Assembly: GCA_964590195.1 (NCBI GenBank)
Contig: CAZPWJ010000001.1
Coordinates: 124,001 to 188,000 of the forward strand
DNA length: 64,000 bases
Direction: 5' to 3'
Source of the DNA: GCA-2731375 sp964590195
GTDB taxonomy: Bacteria > Pseudomonadota > Alphaproteobacteria > GCA-2731375
In this document: positions 1-8,245 of the stretch, in pieces
How positions within the stretch are numbered: the stretch's first letter is position 1
How the letters are laid out: every line of letters starts with the position of its first letter
Made by a program: the position numbers and the translations under genes
The notes under the pieces: model-generated
The model's database searches: none
Told to the model about the DNA's origin: nothing
The model's input: the letters and a program-made list of their open reading frames with translations, nothing else

Positions 1-2
1 TT

Positions 3-347
3 GCCTTAAACGAACGTTTTGCCGGGGTCGAGCGCTTTCGCCTTGCGGGCAACGGCCTGCCGTTGCCGGTCAGCGATGTGCTGCCCGCTGATACGGTATT
101 GCGCGGCGACAATCCGCCGGCCTTTGGCTTCACCGTGGCGGAAAGCATCGGCAGCCTGCGAACCCTGGCCTGTTTCGCCTCCAATCAAGCAACCGCGGCG
201 CAATTGGAGCGTTTGGGCAGCCGTCGTTTCGAAGTCCGCCTGGAAAAGCCCTTCGCTCCCGGCCGGGGCAGAATCAATTGTACACTGCGGGCAAAAGACG
301 CGCGCTGGCGCTGGTTCGGAACACCATTCTATATTCCCAAGAAATAG
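3..347 (+). CDS. Probable polysaccharide deacetylase, C-terminal part (cut by left edge)
   Basis: An open frame enters from the left edge and ends at TAG 345-347, so only the last 114 residues are visible. The tail (an ACFAS segment, then GRGRINCTL and RWRWFGTPFYIP) resembles the conserved ends of alphaproteobacterial polysaccharide (chitin-type) deacetylases. Such enzymes remove N-acetyl groups from surface or wall polysaccharides. The NodB catalytic core, with its metal-binding His and Asp, would lie outside the window, so the family call rests on tail similarity recalled from memory. The next gene is convergent, 68 bases downstream. I see no clear terminator between them. Confidence 0.5.
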   Translation, partial: ALNERFAGVERFRLAGNGLPLPVSDVLPADTVLRGDNPPAFGFTVAESIGSLRTLACFASNQATAAQLERLGSRRFEVRLEKPFAPGRGRINCTLRAKDARWRWFGTPFYIPKK

Positions 348-415
348 GCATTCCCAAGAAATAAGCATCCCCGGGACATGGCCGCCAGGCAAGGTCGCGC
401 TTCATTTCGATATTA

Positions 416-1579
416 TTAAGACGGCTGGCGACCGCCGCTTAGACCTGTATCGGCGGGCAGCAACCGCACATCGTCGAAATCGTGCAGGCGGTTGGCCCGC
501 ATGATTACGCGGATGGTCTTGATATACTTATGACCCCGTTCGGAATAGCGTTCCAAGGCCCCGGTTAAGGCATAACCACTCAATGGTTTGCCACTGTCAC
601 GCAAGGCCGCGCGCTTACTGCGCAATGTTTTGTAAGCGAAATGAGTATTTAGGTTCCAAACATAGGACCGTACCGAGGTGTACAGGCTGTTGAACGCCTT
701 GACCTCATAGCGCTGTCCCTGTGCCCGGCGTAGAGGCACCAGACCAGCGCCTTTGCGGAAGGTTCGTTGACCGAATACCGCGTTGCCCTGGCGGGCAAAG
801 CGCGAAGTGCCCCAGCCGGACTCTTCCGCCCCCTGGGCCAGGGCCAGCGAGGCCGGGATAACATCGACCCGTTGGCGCAGCTCGTCCAGATCGCCTTCGG
901 GCGCTTCGTACTGCGCCGCCAAATGAACCAGAAATGCCTTTTCGCTGGGCAATAGTTTGTTTTGCCTGCCTTTCCGTGCGAGCAGAGATAGCATGCGCTG
1001 GCGTTCCGCCCGCACCTCTTCATTGGCGCGCAGAACGAGGGGCAGCACGGTCTTGATAAAAATTTCCTTGCGCAGCTTGGGCGAGCGCAACTTCGCCAGT
1101 TTCGCCGGGAAGCGGCTCAAATACACCGGCGGCACCGCCGCTTTGCCCCGTCGCAAAGCTGTCAGGGACAAGTCCAGCAATTCCTGACTGTTGAAGCGCC
1201 GGCCATGGCGCCAATCAAGGCGTTGTCCGGGCAGGGCCGCCAAACTGGCCAGCTGCAATGGTTTATCATTGCCTTGGCCCAGATGGGGCATTTCCAATGC
1301 GGGCATGGATGCGATCCCACTGATCGCGGGATGAAAAGCGGGCGTGGCGAACAAATTTATCTCGCTGACGCCAAATGCCGCGCCGCGCACCATTTTCGCC
1401 ACGGCGAAAGATGGGCCTGAAAGGGTCGGACCCACAAAAACCTGACCGGCACAGACAACGGCAAGTGCGGCGGCCATGACAGCCTGATTTCCAATCTTCA
1501 TCGTCAACGCCATTCCCGATTGGCGGCTAGCCGCCAATCCCCTTACACCCGGCCGTTCAAACCATTGTTCGTCGGCCAT
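416..1579 (-). CDS. Bax-like glucosaminidase-domain protein (peptidoglycan hydrolase)
   Basis: The C-terminal half carries a glucosaminidase (Bax/FlgJ-like) domain. The signature AEESGWGTSRFA contains the probable catalytic Glu, and it is followed by GNAVFGQRTF, a FNSLYTSVRSY stretch and YSERGHKYI. Such proteins cleave the glycan strands of murein in the periplasm. The longest reading has 387 residues. The ATG at 1501 (MKIGNQAVMAAAL...) would begin directly with a typical signal peptide or signal anchor, and I think it at least as likely as 1579, since neither start has a strong ribosome site. The middle region is rich in Arg and Lys and has no recognised domain. The family is clear; the exact cleavage specificity is not. 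Confidence 0.8.
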   Translation of the reverse strand: MADEQWFERPGVRGLAASRQSGMALTMKIGNQAVMAAALAVVCAGQVFVGPTLSGPSFAVAKMVRGAAFGVSEINLFATPAFHPAISGIASMPALEMPHLGQGNDKPLQLASLAALPGQRLDWRHGRRFNSQELLDLSLTALRRGKAAVPPVYLSRFPAKLAKLRSPKLRKEIFIKTVLPLVLRANEEVRAERQRMLSLLARKGRQNKLLPSEKAFLVHLAAQYEAPEGDLDELRQRVDVIPASLALAQGAEESGWGTSRFARQGNAVFGQRTFRKGAGLVPLRRAQGQRYEVKAFNSLYTSVRSYVWNLNTHFAYKTLRSKRAALRDSGKPLSGYALTGALERYSERGHKYIKTIRVIMRANRLHDFDDVRLLPADTGLSGGRQPS

Positions 1580-2056
1580 TTAGTTTTGTGATCCGGCACA
1601 TTCAACACACCTCGGCCCGATCCTTACGCTTACGCCCTACATCACAGATTTAATTTTTCTTAACAGTTTATTCATACACTGTTCGTTATTATCGCAACTG
1701 ACTGCCGAAGTGTTTTCAAATTCTGGGCCGTTATGTCGGACCTTAACCCCAAATTGGTGACACCAGTTGGGTCGATTTGAAAAAATTTTGGCGATTCTGC
1801 TTGGCTTTTGACGCTTAAGTCGAATTAAACGAGACTATGCGCCATACCGGTTTCCGGTGGCCGGACCGGCCATTCTAGCCGGCGTCTTTGCTTCTTCACG
1901 CCCTTGGTTACGCCAAAAATAAAAAATAATCAAGCCGAGTCATGCCGTTATGTTGGCGCCCAAAGCAATCCAAATATCACCAGATTTGACCTCCGCCAGA
2001 TTTAACCTCCAATTTTCATGGCCACGGTTCGCTGCCGCATTATATCAGACCGCAAA
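1580..2056. other. Intergenic region, no gene recognised
   Basis: About 480 bases lie between the start of the glucosaminidase gene and the stop of nfu, both on the minus strand. The stretch is visibly more AT-rich than its neighbours, especially 1640-1700 and 1770-1830, which fits a promoter region for the glucosaminidase gene. A short inverted repeat (aacagt / actgtt) lies near 1665-1685. I found no convincing -35/-10 pair, RNA gene or protein-like frame. Confidence 0.4.
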
Positions 2057-2641
2057 TCAGACTGCGCGAACTTCCGTTACCTCCGGGACGAAGTGCAGCA
2101 GCATCCTTTCGATGCCGTTTTTCAGGGTAATGGTAGCGCTGGGACAGCCGGCGCAGGCGCCGCGCATGTGCAGATAAACCACGCCCTCTTCGAAGGAATG
2201 AAAGACAATATCGCCGCCGTCCTGGGCCACCACGGGCCGCACGCGGGTTTCCAGCAGCTCGTTGATTTGCGCCACCACCTCACCGTCGGCTCCGTTCGCC
2301 CCGGCCCCTTCCAGAATTTTTTCAGCACCGGTTGATGCGTCGTCGTTGTCTACTAACGCATTGATAATAACCGGTAATCCCTGGCTGAAATGCGCCATCA
2401 ATGCGCCCAGGATCAAGGGCTTCAGATGAAACCACTCGGCCTCGTCCTTGGTAACCGAAACGAAATCATGGCCCAGGAATACGCCACTTACGCCTTCGAT
2501 GGCGAATAGGCTCTGCGCCAGGGGCGAGGCCTGCGCTTCCCCTTCGCTGCGATAATCAAAAGTGCCCGAAGGCAGCACGGTTACGCCAGGCAGAAATTTC
2601 AAGGTTTCAGGATTTGGTGTGGGTTCAGTTTGAATGAACAT
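2057..2641 (-). CDS. nfuA: NifU-family Fe-S cluster carrier (Nfu)
   Basis: This 194-residue protein has the two-domain plan of bacterial and mitochondrial Nfu. An N-terminal Nfu_N domain begins MFIQTEPTPNPETLKFLPG, and a C-terminal NifU domain carries the cluster-binding CxxC in GACAGCPSA near residue 165. Nfu proteins hold a [4Fe-4S] cluster at a dimer interface and pass it to target enzymes in the cytosol. The length matches the family, and the start at 2641 is fixed by the conserved N-terminus. Fourteen bases upstream lies a 15-bp inverted repeat that could influence expression. The symbol is used loosely: alphaproteobacterial versions are often just called NifU family protein. Confidence 0.92.
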   Translation of the reverse strand: MFIQTEPTPNPETLKFLPGVTVLPSGTFDYRSEGEAQASPLAQSLFAIEGVSGVFLGHDFVSVTKDEAEWFHLKPLILGALMAHFSQGLPVIINALVDNDDASTGAEKILEGAGANGADGEVVAQINELLETRVRPVVAQDGGDIVFHSFEEGVVYLHMRGACAGCPSATITLKNGIERMLLHFVPEVTEVRAV

Positions 2642-2655
2642 TTCGCTACCCCGTC

Positions 2656-2705
2656 ACTGCCCTAATTGCCGGTCCCCTTCGGTCAGGTGTGGCAATTAGG
2701 ACAGT
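2656..2705. repeat. 15-bp inverted repeat in the nfu leader
   Basis: The arms at 2656-2670 (actgccctaattgcc) and 2691-2705 (ggcaattaggacagt) are complementary except for one position and enclose a 20-base loop. The element sits between the ada stop and the nfu start, both on the minus strand, and ends 14 bases before the nfu start codon. No T-run follows, so it is not a textbook terminator. It could be an operator or a leader hairpin. Confidence 0.6.
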
Positions 2706-2774
2706 CCCGAGGTCTGACGTCAAGTTCAAGGGTATGCGGCGATTCGTCGCCGCATTACACCACTGCTTCTAATT

Positions 2775-3845
2775 TTATCCGGCTCCTTCGCGCCGCTCCC
2801 GCTCCGCCGCGATCAGGGCCGCCTTGCGTTCCAGTCCCCAGCGGTAACCGCCCAGCCCGCCGTCGCCCCGCACCACCCGGTGACAGGGAATAATCAGGGA
2901 TACCGGGTTGGTGGCGCAGCCCCGGGCCACGGCGCGCCGGGCCGTGGCCTTGCCGCTGATCTGCTCGGCCAACTCGCTATAGGTCCTGGTTACGCCGCTG
3001 GGAATTTGCATCAGTTCCTGCCAGACCCGGCGTTGAAAAGCGGTGCCCTGCACATCAAGGGGCAGATTGGGATGGGGTATGGCGCCTTCCAGATAGGCCA
3101 CCACCGTGCGCACCCAGTCCCCCAGTACGATTTCGTCGGCAACGATTTCGGCCAGGGGATATTCCCGGTGCAATTCGGCAATCAGATGCGCATCCTCGCC
3201 CAGGGACAGAAAACAGACGCCCCGCGCCGTCGCCGCCACCATCAGACGGCCCAGGGGCGATGGGGTAATGGTATAGCCCATGCGCGCGCCCTTGCCCCCC
3301 TTGGCGTAGCTGGCCGGCGTCATGCCCAGCTGGCTGTTGGAGCGTTCATACAGGCGCGAGGCGGCGCCATAGCCCGCGTCATACATGGCGTTGGTCACGC
3401 TTTCGCCTTGTTTCAGGCCGGCTTTCAGGCGCGACAGGCGGCGGGCATCGCCGTACTGCGCCGGCGTCACGCCCAGCAGGCGCTTGAAGGTGCGTTGCAG
3501 ATGATGCGGGCTGCCACCGACGCGCTGGGCGATAGCGGCCAGCGAGGGGCTGCCGTCGGCGCCCTGCTCCAGTTCCTCCTCGATAAAGCCGCAGATCGCC
3601 CGTACCTTTTGCACGGCTGCATCCGGGCTGACGCTTTCCGTCGGTTTGCAGCGCTTGCAGGGGCGGAAACCCTCCTGTTCGGCGGCCTCGGGCAGATCGA
3701 AAAAACGCACGTTGCGGCGTAGGGGCCGGCGCGAGGCGCAGGTCGGGCGGCAATAGATGCCGGTGGAGGTTACGGCGTAAACGAAGCGGCCATCGGCGGC
3801 GCCATCGCGCCCTTGTACGGCCTGCCAGCGGCTTTGATCGGTCAT
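2775..3845 (-). CDS. ada: Bifunctional Ada: methylphosphotriester/O6-methylguanine methyltransferase and regulator
   Basis: Three parts are visible in order. The Ada zinc domain has Cys32, Cys36, Cys63 and Cys66 (YCRPTC, then PCKRC), one of which accepts methyl from phosphotriesters. An AraC-type helix-turn-helix region follows at about 85-185. The C-terminal methyltransferase domain carries the active-site IPCHRVV. The protein repairs alkylated DNA and, once methylated, activates the adaptive response. I chose ATG 3845 (MTDQSRW), giving 356 residues, over the upstream ATGs at 3875 and 3869, because homology begins there. It stands alone, divergent from the VOC gene, with about 130 bases between the two starts. 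Confidence 0.93.
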   Translation of the reverse strand: MTDQSRWQAVQGRDGAADGRFVYAVTSTGIYCRPTCASRRPLRRNVRFFDLPEAAEQEGFRPCKRCKPTESVSPDAAVQKVRAICGFIEEELEQGADGSPSLAAIAQRVGGSPHHLQRTFKRLLGVTPAQYGDARRLSRLKAGLKQGESVTNAMYDAGYGAASRLYERSNSQLGMTPASYAKGGKGARMGYTITPSPLGRLMVAATARGVCFLSLGEDAHLIAELHREYPLAEIVADEIVLGDWVRTVVAYLEGAIPHPNLPLDVQGTAFQRRVWQELMQIPSGVTRTYSELAEQISGKATARRAVARGCATNPVSLIIPCHRVVRGDGGLGGYRWGLERKAALIAAERERREGAG

Positions 3846-3978
3846 GGTGCTGTTCCTTTTGTCTATCATCAACACCCTCCTTTTAGAAAGCCCGGCAAAA
3901 CGCCGCTATCCGCCGCTTGCGCTCGATATTATAGTTCATTCCGTAACAGAGTGCATTTGCTGGAACAGGATTGCCGTC

Positions 3979-4845
3979 ATGTTGAAAAGAGTTGACCGGG
4001 TACAGCTCGCCGTACCTGACCGCGCCGCCGCCGTTGAACGCTGGATCGCCCTGCTGGGCGCCGAAGCCGCGGGCGAGGACCGCATCGCCGCCCTGGGCGC
4101 GCGGCGCAGCCGCCTGCGCCTGGGCACGGGCTATATCGAGATACTGGAACCCGATGGCACCGGCGCCGTGGCCGATGCCATTGCCCAGCGCGGTAGCCAT
4201 CTGTTCGCCGCCGGTTTGTCGACCGACGATGTCGCCGCCCTGACCGCGCATCTGGACAGCCTTGGCGTTGCCGCCGTGGCCGAGAACGGCCAAGCCTATG
4301 TTGATCCGAGCAGCATGGGGGTGCCGGGTTTGCGTGCGGTGTTGAGCGCGGAGGAAACCCTGCCCCCCGTTGGCGCCATCGATTTTCTTTACGAGGCGAC
4401 CTTGCTGGTTGACGAGCCAAAGGCGGCCATTGCCCGTTGCGCGGAAATCTTTGCCCTGAATACGGAGATCTTCGTGCCCATCGGGTCGGAGGAATTTGGC
4501 TATGACGGCAGTCTGACCCTGTTTCAGCCGAACCAGCTGTTTCGCTTCGAGGTCATCACCCCGACGGATGCGGAGAAAACCCTGGGCCGTTTTTTCGCCA
4601 GAACGGGCCCCAGCTATTACATGGCTTTCGCCGAATGCGGTCAGTTGGACGCGGTGGCGGAACGGGCGCGGGAGCGCGGCGACGGTTTCACGCCGGTGCC
4701 TTCCCCAGACGCCAAAGATAACGGCACAGCGGAGACGATCTTTCTGCATCCGCCGGCCTTGGGCGGTATGATGTTGGGATTATCACGGCCAACCTTGGCC
4801 TGGCGCTGGTCTGGCGCCCCTGAACGCGTGGAGGCGATGTCATGA
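3979..4845 (+). CDS. VOC-family (glyoxalase-like) protein
   Basis: A 288-residue protein with two vicinal-oxygen-chelate modules. The first starts MLKRVDRVQLAVPDRAAAV, and the second lies at about 130-260 with GSLTLFQPN and ETIFLHPPALGGMMLGL. VOC proteins bind a metal and act as lyases, epimerases or dioxygenases on small substrates; methylmalonyl-CoA epimerase-like forms are common near acyl-CoA genes. ATG 3979 fits the domain start better than the longer upstream frame. Its end overlaps the enoyl-CoA hydratase start by four bases (ATGA), so the two are probably co-translated and may act on the same acyl-CoA. The exact substrate is unknown. Confidence 0.75.
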   Translation: MLKRVDRVQLAVPDRAAAVERWIALLGAEAAGEDRIAALGARRSRLRLGTGYIEILEPDGTGAVADAIAQRGSHLFAAGLSTDDVAALTAHLDSLGVAAVAENGQAYVDPSSMGVPGLRAVLSAEETLPPVGAIDFLYEATLLVDEPKAAIARCAEIFALNTEIFVPIGSEEFGYDGSLTLFQPNQLFRFEVITPTDAEKTLGRFFARTGPSYYMAFAECGQLDAVAERARERGDGFTPVPSPDAKDNGTAETIFLHPPALGGMMLGLSRPTLAWRWSGAPERVEAMS

Positions 4846-5624
4846 GTGAACTAGTCAAAATCAAGGATCGAAACCGGGTCCGTCTGTTGACCCTGAACCG
4901 GCCGGATGCGTTGAACGCCTTCAACGACGATGTCTATGACGCGGCCACGGCGGCTTTGACGGAAGCGGCGGAAGATCCTGATCTGGCCGTGGTCGTGATC
5001 ACCGGCCAGGACAAGGCCTTCTCCGCCGGACAGGATTTGGGTGAGCTGGGCAGCCCGCGGGTGCATGATGATGGCCTGCGCCATGGCTTCCAACCTTTTA
5101 TCGAGGTGGTGGAGGCGTTTCCCAAACCTTTGATCGCCGCCGTCAATGGCATCGGCGTGGGTATCGGCCTGACCTTGCTGCCGCACTGCGATCTGGTTCT
5201 GATGGCCGAGGAGGCGCGCCTGAAGGCACCTTTCGTGGATCTTGGCGTCACCACCGAGGCCGGCAGCAGTTTCCTGTTGCCCGCCCTGATCGGCTGGGCC
5301 GCGACGGCGCATATTCTCTATACCGCGCCCTGGATCGATGCCGATTACGCGGTGGAGATCGGCCTGGCCTGGCGGCAGGTGCCCGATGAGCAACTGATGG
5401 AAGAGACCATGGAGATGGCCGAATTCATCGCGCAAAAACCGATCCCTTCCCTGGTCGCGACCAAGCAGTTGCTGTTGGCGGCCCGCCTGGATGCCACCCG
5501 TCACGCCCGCGAGCGCGAGAACGAAGCCTTTGGCCGCCTGGTCGGGGCGCCTGCCAACCGCGAGGCCATCGCCGCCTTCAAGGAGAAACGGCCGGCGGAT
5601 TTCACCAACCTGCCGGCGGAATAG
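4842..5624 (+). CDS. Enoyl-CoA hydratase/isomerase family protein
   Basis: This 260-residue crotonase-fold protein has the CoA/oxyanion segments AFSAGQDLGELG and AAVNGIGVGIGLTLLPHCD, then FVDLGVTTEAGSSFLLP with one acidic residue in the usual catalytic area. Such enzymes hydrate or isomerise enoyl-CoA in beta-oxidation or amino-acid and aromatic degradation. The length is typical. The start overlaps the VOC gene by four bases. The gene is convergent with the MFS transporter, with a gap of only 20 bases. The specific subfamily cannot be decided by eye. Confidence 0.85.
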   Translation: MSELVKIKDRNRVRLLTLNRPDALNAFNDDVYDAATAALTEAAEDPDLAVVVITGQDKAFSAGQDLGELGSPRVHDDGLRHGFQPFIEVVEAFPKPLIAAVNGIGVGIGLTLLPHCDLVLMAEEARLKAPFVDLGVTTEAGSSFLLPALIGWAATAHILYTAPWIDADYAVEIGLAWRQVPDEQLMEETMEMAEFIAQKPIPSLVATKQLLLAARLDATRHARERENEAFGRLVGAPANREAIAAFKEKRPADFTNLPAE

Positions 5625-5644
5625 GACGCGCCGTTGGAAATACG

Positions 5645-6874
5645 CTAGGTCTCCGCCGTCTTTGCTTTGGCCGACAGGGGTAGGAACACCAGGGCCATAT
5701 TGGCTGCCAGCAGGCCGCCGGCCAGGAAATAGAACACTGAGACCAGGCCCCAGGTATCGGCAATCATGCCGCCCACGATCGGCGCCGTGGTGGCCAGGAT
5801 CGCCTGGCTGCCGAACATCAACGAGGTGGCGGAGCCGCCCAGGTTCGGCGGCGTCAGATCCATCATCCAAGAATGGATCACCGGGCGGACCGCGAACAGG
5901 ACAAAGCCCAGTACCGAAATGCCGGCAACGAAAACCTCCGTGTTGCCGATCAGCACCAGCGAGGCGACGACCACGGTCGAGGCGGACAGGCCCGCCAGGA
6001 CGATGGGCCGGCGCCCGATGCGGTCCGACCAGGTGCCCGCGATGGGCGCGGCCACCACGCCTGATGCCTGCATCGCCGCCAAGGCCACGCCCAGATACAA
6101 CGGCCCGGCGCCCAGATCGTTGCTTAGATACAAAGGCAGGAAAGCCAACAGGCCGGCTTGGGTCATGGTGCGCAGGGCGGCCACCAGGCACAGGCTCAAT
6201 ACGGACCGGTTTCGGACCAAAGAGGTCAGGCCGCTCCAATAGGCCGCCAGGCTCATGCCCTCACTGGCACTGCTGCCTTGCTGCTGGGCCGTGCTGCGCG
6301 GCAGGGCGATGAACAATATCAAGGCCACGACCAAGGTCGGCACACAGGCGGCCATGGCGGCCTGGGACCAGCTCAACCATAACAGGGCGGCGCCGATGGC
6401 AAGGGGGGCCAGGGCATCACCGCCGTTGGCACCCAGGGCGTGGATCGACAGGGCATAGCCCCGGGTTTCGGGAAATCGGCGGGAGAGATAAGAGATCGCG
6501 GCCGGATGCCACAGATTGTTGGTGCAGCCGATCAGAACCACCAGGGGCAACAGGCCCAAAACGCCATTTGCCGTGCCGAAGCCGCCCATGGCCAGGGCGC
6601 CGACACTTAACGAGACGACCAGGATCGGTACCCGCCGGCCCGTGACATCCACCACCAGGCCGGAAAACAAATTCGTGCCGAAAGAGCTGATATGCACGGC
6701 GGAGACCAGCAAGCCGGCTTCGGTGTAGCTCAAGTCCAATTGCCGCGCGATAAAGGGCAGCAGGATATAAAAGGTGCCCAACAACCAGTGCGTGGCGCCA
6801 TGGCCCATGCCGACCAGCACGACGGGCCCCTGTTCGCGCCAATGCAGGCCGGTCAGGCGTTGAACCAAGGACAT
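5645..6874 (-). CDS. MFS transporter
   Basis: The 409-residue protein is almost wholly hydrophobic, with about 12 predicted membrane segments. The MFS cytoplasmic-loop motif appears twice: GLVVDVTGRRVPILV after segment 2 and GTWSDRIGRRPIVLAGL after segment 8. It is an inner-membrane secondary carrier. The second half has FGSQAILATTAPIVGG. Nothing in the sequence names a substrate. It is convergent with the enoyl-CoA hydratase gene. Other frames inside it are shadows. Confidence 0.88.
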   Translation of the reverse strand: MSLVQRLTGLHWREQGPVVLVGMGHGATHWLLGTFYILLPFIARQLDLSYTEAGLLVSAVHISSFGTNLFSGLVVDVTGRRVPILVVSLSVGALAMGGFGTANGVLGLLPLVVLIGCTNNLWHPAAISYLSRRFPETRGYALSIHALGANGGDALAPLAIGAALLWLSWSQAAMAACVPTLVVALILFIALPRSTAQQQGSSASEGMSLAAYWSGLTSLVRNRSVLSLCLVAALRTMTQAGLLAFLPLYLSNDLGAGPLYLGVALAAMQASGVVAAPIAGTWSDRIGRRPIVLAGLSASTVVVASLVLIGNTEVFVAGISVLGFVLFAVRPVIHSWMMDLTPPNLGGSATSLMFGSQAILATTAPIVGGMIADTWGLVSVFYFLAGGLLAANMALVFLPLSAKAKTAET

Positions 6875-7048
6875 ATGCGGGCTGCTCTCGATAATTGCGG
6901 GGCGATAGATTCAACGCGATCATCGCACACCTTGGCAATGGGTGAAACCGAGGCCCGGATTCTGGTCGTTGTTCAGCGCTCAAATCATATTGCAAATCCA
7001 CGGCAGCCGGCCTATTGTCCCGCCGCCTTTCGGGCTATAATACTGCCC

Positions 7049-7122
7049 TAGAGCAATTCCGATCTAATGTGAACCGCCCGATCGCCTTGGGCGATTCACA
7101 TTAGATCGGAAAAATTGCTCTA
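7049..7122. repeat. Long imperfect inverted repeat (MITE- or REP-like)
   Basis: The left arm 7049-7079 and the right arm 7089-7122 are complementary over about 31 bases apart from one mismatch and a three-base bulge (ttt). They share agagcaatt and ccgatctaatgtga and enclose a 9-base loop. The ends read tagagcaa / ttgctcta. No gene runs into it on the plus strand, since the MFS gene starts away from it, so a terminator role is unlikely. Intergenic repeats starting with tagagca are, from memory, common in Rhodospirillales-type genomes. Confidence 0.75.
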
Positions 7123-7135
7123 TTTTAAGTATCGG

Positions 7136-7158
7136 AGCATTTCCAATTCGGAAATGCT
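7136..7158. repeat. Short palindrome before the tRNA
   Basis: agcatttcc at 7136-7144 and ggaaatgct at 7150-7158 form a perfect 9-bp inverted repeat with a 5-base loop. It lies four bases upstream of the tRNA gene and 13 bases after the longer inverted repeat, so it may be part of the same repeat family. It overlaps the region where the tRNA promoter would be expected. Confidence 0.5.
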
Positions 7159-7162
7159 TTAG

Positions 7163-7238
7163 GCCGCCTTAGCTCAGTTGGTAGAGCATCGCATTCGTAA
7201 TGCGGAGGTCGGGTGTTCGAGTCACCCAGGCGGCACCA
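7163..7238 (+). tRNA. tRNA-Thr (anticodon CGT)
   Basis: A complete cloverleaf can be folded by hand. The acceptor stem GCCGCCT / AGGCGGC is perfect. The D arm is GCTC...GAGC with AGTTGGTA. The anticodon loop TTCGTAA gives anticodon CGT, which reads ACG (Thr). The T arm is GGGTG-TTCGAGT-CACCC. Discriminator A7235 is followed by an encoded CCA at 7236-7238. The next gene starts 60 bases downstream on the same strand. Confidence 0.96.
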
Positions 7239-7298
7239 CATCTTAATCTTCTGGTGATTTCAATACAGTGCCGGATGCGGCATGCGGAGGGCACGTCC

Positions 7299-8243
7299 AT
7301 GATCGATCTGTTGCAGGTTTCCCAATTGCCGCCTTTTCTGGTGGAGCGCCTGGAAAAGGAATTCACCCTGCATGACTTTGTCGATCCGGCCGATCCCGAC
7401 AAGCTGCTGGACGAAATCGGACCGCGCATTCGCGGCATTTTGGCGGGCGGCATGAAAGGTCCAAACGCCAATCTGATCAACCGGCTGGAAAACCTGGAGA
7501 TCATCTCGTCGTTCAGCGTCGGTTACGACGCCACGGACGTGGCGGCGGCCCAGGCCCGCGGCGTGATCGTTACCCATACGCCGGAGGTGCTGACCGGCGA
7601 CGTCGCCGATCTGGCCATGACCTTCATCCTGATGGCGCCGCGCCGCATTGGCGAGGCGGAACGTTATCTGCGCAGCGGCAAATGGCTGGGCGGGCGCATG
7701 GACCTGGGCACCACGGTGCGGGGCAAGCGGCTGGGCATTCTCGGTCTGGGCCGTATCGGCAAGGCGGTGGCGCGCCGGGCCGAGGTTTTCGGCCTGCACA
7801 TCGCCTATCACGACATTAAGCCCATGGGCGATCTGGTCTATCGTTCCTATCCAAGCCTGCTAGACCTGGCCGATGCCTCCGACATACTTCTGGTCGCCTG
7901 TGAAGGCGGCGAGGCCAACCGCGGGCTGGTCGATGCGGCGGCGCTGAAGGCCCTGGGGCCGGACGGTTTCCTGATCAACGCCGCCCGGGGGCCAATTATT
8001 GATCAGCCAGCCTTGATCGCGGCGTTGCGCGACGGTGGCATCGCCGGTGCGGCAATGGATGTTTTCGATAGCGAACCGGAGGTGCCGGCGGAACTGATGG
8101 CCATGGAAAACGTGGTTTTGACGCCGCATATCGCCAGCTCAACCCACGAAACCCGCCGCGCCATGGCCGATCTGGTCTATGACAACATCCGCGCGCATTT
8201 CGACGGCAAGCCGGTCCTCACGCCCGTGCCGCCGCAGATTTAG
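7299..8243 (+). CDS. D-2-hydroxyacid dehydrogenase
   Basis: A 314-residue NAD(P)-dependent D-isomer dehydrogenase with the Rossmann motif GLGRIG at 149-154. The catalytic triad is Arg230 (NAARGP), Glu259 (SEPE) and His277 (TPHIAS). The family reduces 2-oxoacids such as glyoxylate or hydroxypyruvate, or oxidises D-2-hydroxyacids, in the cytosol. ATG 7299 has a good ribosome site (GGAGGG, 7-base spacing); the open frame upstream runs through the tRNA and is not coding. It stops two bases before the stop of the convergent methyltransferase-like gene. A second dehydrogenase of the same fold lies at 9095, but the two are not close copies. The substrate is unknown. Confidence 0.9.
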   Translation: MIDLLQVSQLPPFLVERLEKEFTLHDFVDPADPDKLLDEIGPRIRGILAGGMKGPNANLINRLENLEIISSFSVGYDATDVAAAQARGVIVTHTPEVLTGDVADLAMTFILMAPRRIGEAERYLRSGKWLGGRMDLGTTVRGKRLGILGLGRIGKAVARRAEVFGLHIAYHDIKPMGDLVYRSYPSLLDLADASDILLVACEGGEANRGLVDAAALKALGPDGFLINAARGPIIDQPALIAALRDGGIAGAAMDVFDSEPEVPAELMAMENVVLTPHIASSTHETRRAMADLVYDNIRAHFDGKPVLTPVPPQI

Positions 8244-8245
8244 CG

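Noticed and set aside
1735..1780. Operator-like palindrome ccaaattggtg/caccagttgg
   Set aside because: Several mismatches and no clear gene to control; too weak to report.
4851..6239. Long minus-strand frame of 462 codons
   Set aside because: It crosses the enoyl-CoA hydratase and MFS genes in other frames; its Gly/Arg-rich composition without motifs is that of a shadow frame in GC-rich DNA.
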